DNA of 14,238 nt, taken from the NCBI RefSeq assembly GCF_046546335.1, contig NZ_JBKGYA010000036.1; one strand, given 5' to 3'. The stretch comes from Thiohalospira sp046546335 (GTDB lineage Bacteria > Pseudomonadota > Gammaproteobacteria > Thiohalospirales > Thiohalospiraceae). The translations under genes and the position numbers were made by a program. Below are positions 8,966 to 14,238 of this stretch, piece after piece. The notes under the pieces were generated by a model. It did not search any database, was not told the DNA's origin, and saw only the letters and a program-made list of their open reading frames with translations. The stretch's first letter is position 1. Every line of letters starts with the position of its first letter.

Positions 8966-9001
8966 CGATTCACCTCTGCCGATCGGGGGTAGAAAAGGGG
9001 C

Positions 9002-9030
9002 AGTCTAACCCCCGGTGCCGGAGTTATCCA
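9002..9030 (-). promoter_or_regulatory. Candidate dnaA promoter overlapping a DnaA box
   Basis: On the minus strand TGGATA (9025-9030, 4/6 to the -35 consensus), a 17-base spacer and TAGACT (9002-9007, 4/6 to the -10 consensus) would start transcription about 30 bases before the dnaA GTG. The -35 lies inside the DnaA box. Both hexamers are weak matches, so this is tentative. Confidence 0.35.
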
Positions 9031-9032
9031 CA
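9024..9032 (+). promoter_or_regulatory. DnaA box (perfect) in the dnaA-rpmH gap
   Basis: Exact TTATCCACA in the 184-bp divergent gap, 58 bases upstream of the dnaA start. It may mediate DnaA autoregulation or belong to an origin that spans both sides of dnaA. I see no second box in this gap. Confidence 0.75.
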
Positions 9033-9064
9033 CCCCGGCGGCGGTACTGTCAGCCCGGTTTTCC

Positions 9065-9093
9065 TTGACACTCCGGCCGCGACTGGCTAGATT
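9065..9093 (+). promoter_or_regulatory. Sigma-70 promoter for rpmH operon
   Basis: TTGACA (9065-9070, perfect -35), a 17-base spacer and TAGATT (9088-9093, 4/6 to the -10 consensus) lie about 57 bases before rpmH. The ideal spacing and perfect -35 suit a highly expressed ribosomal-protein transcript running into rnpA, yidD and yidC. Confidence 0.8.
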
Positions 9094-9149
9094 CCCTTGC
9101 CTTTTCCAGCCGCGCCTACGTGCGGGCGGACCTCCGGGGAACGAGTCTC

Positions 9150-9284
9150 ATGAAGCGTACTTATCAGCCGAGCAACATCAAGCGCAAGCGCACCCACGGG
9201 TTCCGGGCACGCATGAAGACCCGGGCCGGACGCAAGGTACTCAAGGCGCGGCGGGCCAAGGGGCGCAAGCGCCTCACCGTTTGA
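9150..9284 (+). CDS. rpmH: Large ribosomal subunit protein bL34
   Basis: Small basic protein of the 50S subunit that packs against 23S rRNA. The 44-aa sequence starts MKRTYQPSNIKRKRTHGFR and ends KGRKRLTV, an essentially canonical bL34 of usual length (44-46 aa). The ATG at 9150 is preceded by CCGGGGA about ten bases upstream. It is the first gene of the rightward cluster, under the TTGACA promoter. Its TGA stop overlaps the proposed TTG start of rnpA. Confidence 0.97.
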   Translation: MKRTYQPSNIKRKRTHGFRARMKTRAGRKVLKARRAKGRKRLTV

Positions 9285-9685
9285 CGGCGACCGGCCCCTT
9301 TCGGCGGCGCCATCGACTGCTGGACGAGGCGGATTTTCGACATGTCTTCCAGCAGGCGGACCCGCCGCGCAGCTCCGATGCCTACCTGACCCTGCTGGCG
9401 CGGCCGGACAACGGCCTCGACCATCCGCGGCTCGGTCTGGCCATCGGCCGCAAGGTTACGCCGCGCGCCGTGGGGCGCAACCGCATCAAGCGCGTGGTCC
9501 GCGAATCCTTCCGGGCCGAGCAGTCCCGGATGCCGCCGGTGGACGTGGTCGTGCTCGCCAGACCGGCTGCGGCCGCCGCCGATAACGCCACCCTGCGGGC
9601 CTCGCTCGCCCGCCACTGGAAGAGGCTTCGCCAGCGATGCGAACAATCCTCGTCCTCGTCGTCCGGCTCTACCGCTACCTCGTGA
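9281..9685 (+). CDS. rnpA: Ribonuclease P protein component
   Basis: Basic protein subunit of RNase P, which helps the catalytic RNA remove 5' leaders from precursor tRNAs. From a TTG start at 9281 the product is 134 aa, within the family range. The family start FRRRHRLLDEADFRHVF (residues 7-23) and the RNR motif block GRNRIKRVVRESFR (65-78) are clear. I chose TTG because homology begins just after it, it overlaps the rpmH stop as TTGA, and no ATG or GTG lies nearby in frame; the frame is open back to 9065, but there it shadows the leader and rpmH. AAGGGG is 17 bases upstream, so coupling to rpmH is likely. The serine-rich tail is encoded in the 49-base overlap with yidD. Confidence 0.93.
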   Translation: MTATGPFRRRHRLLDEADFRHVFQQADPPRSSDAYLTLLARPDNGLDHPRLGLAIGRKVTPRAVGRNRIKRVVRESFRAEQSRMPPVDVVVLARPAAAAADNATLRASLARHWKRLRQRCEQSSSSSSGSTATS

Positions 9686-9861
9686 GCCCGCTGCTCGGAC
9701 CGCGTTGCCGCTTCCATCCGACCTGCTCCTGCTACGCGGAGGAGGCCGTCCGGCGCTTCGGTGCCGTGCGCGGCGGATGGCTGGCCGTTCGCCGGCTGGC
9801 CCGCTGTCATCCCTGGCACCCCGGTGGGGTGGATCCCGTTCCCGAGAGAGAGACCGACTGA
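9637..9861 (+). CDS. yidD: Membrane protein insertion efficiency factor YidD
   Basis: Small membrane-associated protein thought to help YidC-dependent insertion of inner-membrane proteins. The 74-aa product has a hydrophobic N-terminal helix (about 3-21, ILVLVVRLYRYLVSPLLG) and the family core PRCRFHPTCSCYAEEAV with its conserved cysteines, then the WHPGG motif near the end. The start at 9637 lies inside rnpA, giving a 49-base overlap in a different frame, and the stop abuts yidC directly (TGA then ATG). The rpmH-rnpA-yidD-yidC order is the usual one. Confidence 0.95.
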   Translation: MRTILVLVVRLYRYLVSPLLGPRCRFHPTCSCYAEEAVRRFGAVRGGWLAVRRLARCHPWHPGGVDPVPERETD

Positions 9862-11583
9862 ATGGACCTGCAGAAGACCCTCCTCTGGGTGGCCCTCGCC
9901 CTGGTACTCGTCCTCCTCTGGGTGGAGTGGCAGGAGTTCCAGTACGGCGACGAGGCGGTGGCGACCGAATCCCGTCCGGATGGGGGGACCGAACGTAGCG
10001 CTGACGGCGCCGACGCCGACGCCGACGCCGACGGCGAGGACGAGGACGAGGAGGTCCCCACCGCCCTGGCCGATGACGGCAACGGTGAATCGCTCCCCGA
10101 AGGCGACGCCGAGCCCTCTACACCCGCCGATTCCGGCGAGGAGGCAGTAACCGTCCGTACCGACCTCCTGGAGATCGCCATCGACCCCCGGGGGGGGACC
10201 ATCCGGCGCGCCGATCTGCTGGCCCATACCGTCACCCGTGACTCCGACGAGCCCGTGCGGCTCCTGGATACCAGCCGGAGTCGCTACTTCGTCCTGCAGA
10301 ACGGCCTCATCAATGCCCGGGGGATGGAGCAGGAGGTCCCCACCCACCGGGCGGAGTTCACCCCCGAGCGGCGCGAGTACGCCCTCGACGAGGACAGCGA
10401 CGAGATCCGGGTCCCCCTGCGCTGGGAGCGGGAGGACGGGCTGGTGGTGACCAAGACCTATACCTTCCACCGGGACTCCTACAAGGTGGACGTCGAGGTC
10501 GAGGTAACCAACCGGGCCGAGGAGGCCTGGCGCGGGCAGCTCTACAGCCAGATCCAGCGCAATCGGGATACGCGGGAATCCTTCCTCCTCTATACGTATA
10601 CGGGGGGGGTCCTGTCCGGCTACAACGAGTCGGCGGACGAGCGCCAGCCCTACCGCAAGATCGATTTCGACGACATGGCCGACCAGGCCCTGCGACGGCC
10701 GATGACGGGCGGCTGGACGGCGATGATCGAGCACTACTTCCTTGCCGCCATCCTCCCCGGGGAAGATGCCGAACTCACCGCCTATACCCGTTCCCTGGAA
10801 AACGACCGCTTTCTCCTCGGCTACACCTTCCCGGTCCGGGAGGTCGGCCCGGGCGAGTCCACGACCTACCAGCACCGCTACTTCGTCGGCCCCAAGGAGC
10901 AGGACCGCCTTGAAGAGGCCGCCCCGGACCTCGACCTGACCGTGGACTACGGCTTCCTGACCATCCTCGCCCGCCCGCTCTACTGGCTGCTGGACCTCTT
11001 CCACGGCCTCACCGGGAACTGGGGCTGGTCCATCATCATGTTGACGCTGCTCATCAAGCTGGCCTTCTTCCACCTCTCGGCCAAGAGCTACCGTTCCATG
11101 GCGCACATGCGCCGGGTTGCCCCGCGACTCAAGGAGATCAAGGAGAAGTACGCCGATGATCGCCAGCGCATGAACCAGGCGATGATGGACCTCTACAAGA
11201 CCGAGAAGATCAATCCCCTGGGTGGCTGTCTGCCCATCCTGGTGCAGATCCCGGTCTTCATCGCCCTCTACTGGGTGCTACTGGAGTCGGTGGAGCTGCG
11301 CCACGCACCCTGGTGGGGCTGGATCCAGGATCTGACCTCGCCGGACCCGTGGTTCATCCTGCCCATCATCATGGGCGCTTCCATGCTGCTGCAGTTCAAG
11401 CTCAACCCGGCGCCCATGGACCCGGTGCAGGAGAAGGTGATGATGATCATGCCCTTCGTCCTGACCATCTTCTTCGCCTTCTTCCCGGCGGGGCTGGTGC
11501 TCTACTGGACCACCAACAACATCCTCTCCATCGCGCAGCAATGGTGGATCACCCGCCGTATCGAGAGCGGCGAGGAGAAGTAG
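9862..11583 (+). CDS. yidC: Membrane protein insertase YidC
   Basis: Inner-membrane insertase/chaperone that inserts proteins alone or with SecYEG. The 573-aa protein is slightly longer than E. coli YidC (548). It has an N-terminal membrane anchor (about 6-22), a strongly acidic linker (about 30-95), the large periplasmic beta domain (about 96-345) and the conserved C-terminal insertase region with hydrophobic segments at about 365-405, 455-475, 495-511 and 527-560. Within it, K399 is at the position of the groove arginine R366 of E. coli, a common conservative change. The blocks KINPLGGCLPILVQIPVFIALY and FPAGLVLYWTTNN are highly conserved (449-470 and 541-553). It starts immediately after yidD, preceded by a GAGAGAG stretch, and ends four bases before mnmE. 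Confidence 0.98.
   Translation: MDLQKTLLWVALALVLVLLWVEWQEFQYGDEAVATESRPDGGTERSADGADADADADGEDEDEEVPTALADDGNGESLPEGDAEPSTPADSGEEAVTVRTDLLEIAIDPRGGTIRRADLLAHTVTRDSDEPVRLLDTSRSRYFVLQNGLINARGMEQEVPTHRAEFTPERREYALDEDSDEIRVPLRWEREDGLVVTKTYTFHRDSYKVDVEVEVTNRAEEAWRGQLYSQIQRNRDTRESFLLYTYTGGVLSGYNESADERQPYRKIDFDDMADQALRRPMTGGWTAMIEHYFLAAILPGEDAELTAYTRSLENDRFLLGYTFPVREVGPGESTTYQHRYFVGPKEQDRLEEAAPDLDLTVDYGFLTILARPLYWLLDLFHGLTGNWGWSIIMLTLLIKLAFFHLSAKSYRSMAHMRRVAPRLKEIKEKYADDRQRMNQAMMDLYKTEKINPLGGCLPILVQIPVFIALYWVLLESVELRHAPWWGWIQDLTSPDPWFILPIIMGASMLLQFKLNPAPMDPVQEKVMMIMPFVLTIFFAFFPAGLVLYWTTNNILSIAQQWWITRRIESGEEK
10009..10032 (+). repeat. In-frame (GCCGAC)x4 hexamer repeat in yidC
   Basis: Four exact GCCGAC copies encode Ala-Asp dipeptides (residues 50-57), followed by GAC/GAG codons that extend the acidic run. 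The repeat lies in the linker between the membrane anchor and the periplasmic domain. Whole-hexamer length change would keep the frame. Confidence 0.9.
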
Positions 11584-11587
11584 CCCC

Positions 11588-12919
11588 ATGACCGCGGCGG
11601 TGGACGGGGTCGATACCATCGCCGCCCCGGCCACCCCGCCGGGGCGGGGCGGCATCGGGATCATCCGGGTCTCGGGGCCGCGGGCGGCAGCCATCGCCGA
11701 GGCGGTGGCCGGCCGCTGTCCCGCCCCGAGGCACGCCACCGCCACCGCCTTCCGGGCCGCCGATGACACCGCCCTGGACTACGGCATCCTCCTCTACTTC
11801 CCGGCCCCGGGCTCGTTTACCGGCGAGGCCGTGGTGGAGTTCCACGGCCACGGCGGCCCGGTGGTCCTGGATCGCCTGCTCGCCCGGACCCTGGAGCTGG
11901 GGGCCCGGATGGCCGAGCCCGGCGAGTTTACCCAGCGCGCCTACCTCAACGGCCGCATGGACCTGGCGCAGGCGGAGGCCGTCGCCGACCTCATCGACTC
12001 CGGCTCCGAGGCCGCCGCCCGGGCCGCCGTCCACAGCCTGGAGGGGGTCCTCTCCCGGCGAGTGGAGTCCCTGGCCGAGGGGTTGCTGGACCTGCGGGCG
12101 CGCACCGAGGCGCTGCTGGACTTCCCGGACGACGAGATCGGCGCCGAGCTGGCCACGGTGGCCACGCAGCTGGACCACCAGCGCACGGAGCTGCGCACCC
12201 TCCTGCGGGAGGGGACGCGCGGACGGCGCCTGGCGGAGGGGGCGACGGTGGTCCTGGCGGGGCCGCCCAACGCCGGCAAGTCCAGCCTCATGAACGCCCT
12301 GGCCCGGCGGGAGAGCGCCATCGTCACGGACCTCCCGGGGACCACGCGCGACCTCCTGCGCGAGCGGCTGGTCATCGGCGGGATCCCGGTGGAGCTGGTG
12401 GATACCGCCGGTCTCCACGCCGGCGGTGACGCCATCGAACAGGAGGGCATGCGACGCGCCCGGGAGGCGCTGGCGGCCGCCGATCTGGTACTGTGGCTGC
12501 GCAATGACGCCGACCCCGCGGCCCCCGCCGGCCCCGAGGAGGCTCCCGTGGCCCCGGTGGTATGCCTGCACACCCAGGCCGACCGCAGTGGCCGGGATAC
12601 CGGTGAACAGGCGGACGGCTCCGTGGTCCTCTCCGCGGTCACCGGCGCCGGCCTGGATGGGCTGGAGGCCGTCATCCTCCGGCACCTGGGTGGCGGGGCG
12701 GCGCCCGAGGGCGGTTTTACCGCCCGTCGGCGCCACCTCGAGGCCCTGGAGGCGGCGCTGAGGGCCCTGGAGACCGCCCCGGACCCCGCCGAGGGGGAGC
12801 TGGAGCTGGTCGCGGCGGAGCTGGCCCGCGCCCACACCGCGCTGGGCCGGATCACCGGCGCCGTGGGCAGCGAGGACCTCCTGGGCCGGATCTTCTCCAC
12901 CTTCTGCATCGGCAAGTAG
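11588..12919 (+). CDS. mnmE: tRNA modification GTPase MnmE
   Basis: Potassium-dependent GTPase that, with MnmG, installs the (carboxymethyl)aminomethyl group at U34 of certain tRNAs. The 443-aa product is close to E. coli (454). The N-terminal folate-binding domain carries GRGGIGIIRVSGPRA, FHGHGG and GEFTQRAYLNGRMDLAQAE. The G domain has G1 GPPNAGKS (225-232; N228 matches the potassium-binding Asn), the K-loop/G2 region TDLPGTTRD, G3 DTAG (272-275), and E284 aligned with the catalytic Glu of E. coli. G4 reads TQAD (329-332) instead of NKxD. The C-terminus is FCIGK with catalytic-site C440. AGGAG overlapping the yidC end serves the ATG at 11588. mnmG follows 15 bases later. Confidence 0.97.
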   Translation: MTAAVDGVDTIAAPATPPGRGGIGIIRVSGPRAAAIAEAVAGRCPAPRHATATAFRAADDTALDYGILLYFPAPGSFTGEAVVEFHGHGGPVVLDRLLARTLELGARMAEPGEFTQRAYLNGRMDLAQAEAVADLIDSGSEAAARAAVHSLEGVLSRRVESLAEGLLDLRARTEALLDFPDDEIGAELATVATQLDHQRTELRTLLREGTRGRRLAEGATVVLAGPPNAGKSSLMNALARRESAIVTDLPGTTRDLLRERLVIGGIPVELVDTAGLHAGGDAIEQEGMRRAREALAAADLVLWLRNDADPAAPAGPEEAPVAPVVCLHTQADRSGRDTGEQADGSVVLSAVTGAGLDGLEAVILRHLGGGAAPEGGFTARRRHLEALEAALRALETAPDPAEGELELVAAELARAHTALGRITGAVGSEDLLGRIFSTFCIGK

Positions 12920-12934
12920 ACAGCGACGAGCGCC

Positions 12935-14238
12935 ATGACCACCACCCTCCCCGACGACTACCGGGTCATCGTCATCGGCGGCGGCCACGCCGGCACCGAG
13001 GCGGCCCTGGCCGCCGCCCGGACCGGTGCGCCCACGCTGCTGATCACCCAGAACCTGGAGACCATCGGCCAGATGAGCTGCAACCCGGCCATCGGCGGGA
13101 TCGGCAAGGGCCACCTGGTGCGCGAGATCGATGCCCTGGGGGGCGCCATGGGTCGCGCCGCGGACGCCGCCGGGATCCAGTTCCGCACCCTCAACCGGCG
13201 CAAGGGACCGGCGGTGAGGGCGACCCGGGCGCAGACCGATCGCGGCCTCTACCGCCACGCCATCCGGGCCGCGGTGGAGGCCGAGCCCAATCTCACCTGC
13301 TTCCAGGACGGTGTCGCCGATCTCCGGGTGGAGGGCGGGCGCGTCACCGGCGTGGTGACGACCCTGGGGCTGACCATCGCCGCGCCCACCGTGGTCCTGG
13401 CGACCGGCACCTTCCTGGGCGGGCGCATCCACGTGGGCGAGGAGCAGCGCGAGGGCGGCCGCGCCGGGGATGCCCCGGCCAATGCCCTGGCCGCCCGGCT
13501 GCGGGAACTCGGCCTGGCCGCCGATCGCCTCAAGACCGGCACCCCGCCGCGCATCGACGGCCGGACCATCGACTACGGCCGGCTCACCCCGCAGCCGGGG
13601 GACGAGCCGCGGCCGACCTTCTCCTTCCTCGGGGACCCGGCCGACCACCCCCGCCAGGTGCCGTGCCACATCGCCACCACCACACCGGCGACCCACGACC
13701 TCATCCGGGCCAACCTGGAGCGCTCGCCCATGTTCAGCGGTGCCATCGAGAGCAACGGCCCGCGCTACTGCCCCTCCATCGAGGACAAGGTGGTCCGCTT
13801 CGCCGACCGCGACGCCCACCAGATCTTCGTGGAGCCCGAGGGGCTGGAGACCCACGAGGTCTATCCCAACGGGATCTCCACCAGCCTCCCCTTCGAGGTC
13901 CAGCAGGCGCTGGTCCGGACCCTGCCCGGCTTCGAGGAGGCCCGGATCACCCGCCCCGGCTACGCCATCGAGTACGACTTCCTCGACCCCCGCGGCCTGC
14001 GCCCCTCCCTGGAATCCCGCGACCTGCCCGGCCTCTACCTCGCCGGCCAGATCAACGGCACCACCGGCTACGAGGAGGCCGCCGCCCAGGGGCTACTGGC
14101 CGGTCTCAACGCCGCCCGTGCCGCCGCCGACCTCCCGCCCTGGACGCCGGGCCGGGACGAGGCCTACCTCGGCGTCATGGTGGACGACCTCATCACCCGC
14201 GGCACCCGCGAGCCCTACCGCATGTTCACCAGCCGCGC
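12935..14238 (+). CDS. mnmG: tRNA U34 carboxymethylaminomethyl modification enzyme MnmG (3' end beyond window)
   Basis: FAD- and NADH-binding partner of MnmE that modifies wobble uridine 34; formerly gidA. About 434 codons are present of the usual roughly 630. The dinucleotide-binding motif GGGHAG (15-20) opens the FAD domain. C49 in MSCNPAIGGIGKGHLVREIDALGG (residues 47-70) and C279 in YCPSIEDKV align with the two catalytic-site cysteines of E. coli (C47, C277). GTFLGGRIHVG, KTGTPPRIDG and AGQINGTTGYEEAAAQG are family signatures. The ATG at 12935 is supported by homology, with only a weak GACGAG upstream, so coupling to mnmE is plausible. The missing part would hold the C-terminal MnmE/tRNA-binding helical domain. 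Confidence 0.97.
   Translation, partial: MTTTLPDDYRVIVIGGGHAGTEAALAAARTGAPTLLITQNLETIGQMSCNPAIGGIGKGHLVREIDALGGAMGRAADAAGIQFRTLNRRKGPAVRATRAQTDRGLYRHAIRAAVEAEPNLTCFQDGVADLRVEGGRVTGVVTTLGLTIAAPTVVLATGTFLGGRIHVGEEQREGGRAGDAPANALAARLRELGLAADRLKTGTPPRIDGRTIDYGRLTPQPGDEPRPTFSFLGDPADHPRQVPCHIATTTPATHDLIRANLERSPMFSGAIESNGPRYCPSIEDKVVRFADRDAHQIFVEPEGLETHEVYPNGISTSLPFEVQQALVRTLPGFEEARITRPGYAIEYDFLDPRGLRPSLESRDLPGLYLAGQINGTTGYEEAAAQGLLAGLNAARAAADLPPWTPGRDEAYLGVMVDDLITRGTREPYRMFTSR

Noticed and set aside
9382..11106. 574-codon minus-strand frame opposite rnpA, yidD and yidC
   Set aside because: Opposes three confident genes in conserved order; no family signature.
11549..13855. 768-codon open frame on the minus strand opposite mnmE and mnmG
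   Set aside because: Low-complexity Gly/Arg/Ala product spanning two certain plus-strand genes; a codon-bias shadow.

Overview
This window is the conserved replication-origin neighbourhood of a GC-rich proteobacterium, most likely a gammaproteobacterium. It reads dnaA-dnaN-recF-gyrB on the minus strand and rpmH-rnpA-yidD-yidC-mnmE-mnmG on the plus strand, the two arms diverging between dnaA and rpmH. GyrB has the long E. coli-type length (803 aa), and DnaA, YidC and MnmE match gammaproteobacterial forms. A very acidic linker in YidC hints at a halophilic lineage. An Ectothiorhodospiraceae/Halorhodospira-like organism is my inference, not something the sequence proves.

Layout. 1-1295 (minus) holds a nearly complete 6-phosphofructokinase of the group with a PKTIDND motif. 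It is divergent from fbp (1471-2487, plus), a class I fructose-1,6-bisphosphatase. fbp and gyrB converge on a 302-bp gap holding one intrinsic terminator for each. gyrB (2790-5201), recF (5227-6297), dnaN (6301-7404) and dnaA (7637-8965) follow in tight order, all transcribed leftward. The 232-bp dnaA-dnaN gap carries three DnaA boxes, an A/T-rich stretch and a 13-mer-like element, and is the best origin candidate. The 184-bp dnaA-rpmH gap carries one perfect DnaA box and a strong sigma-70 promoter for rpmH. Rightward come rpmH (9150-9284), rnpA (9281-9685), yidD (9637-9861), yidC (9862-11583), mnmE (11588-12919) and mnmG (12935 to the window end). Several of these overlap or abut.

Function. 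The left arm makes the initiator, sliding clamp, gap-repair loader and gyrase. The right arm makes a ribosomal protein, the RNase P protein, the membrane insertase with its helper, and the two partners of the tRNA wobble-uridine modification complex. The pfk/fbp pair controls fructose-6-phosphate/fructose-1,6-bisphosphate interconversion and is a local addition to the standard origin cluster.

I found no mobile element, CRISPR array, tRNA or rRNA gene, phage gene or unknown multi-gene system. The points worth a second look are residue-level oddities (PFK donor-site motif, MnmE G4 motif), the YidC acidic repeat, the origin architecture and the rpmH/rnpA/yidD overlaps. Many long open frames opposite real genes are GC-driven shadows and are not annotated.
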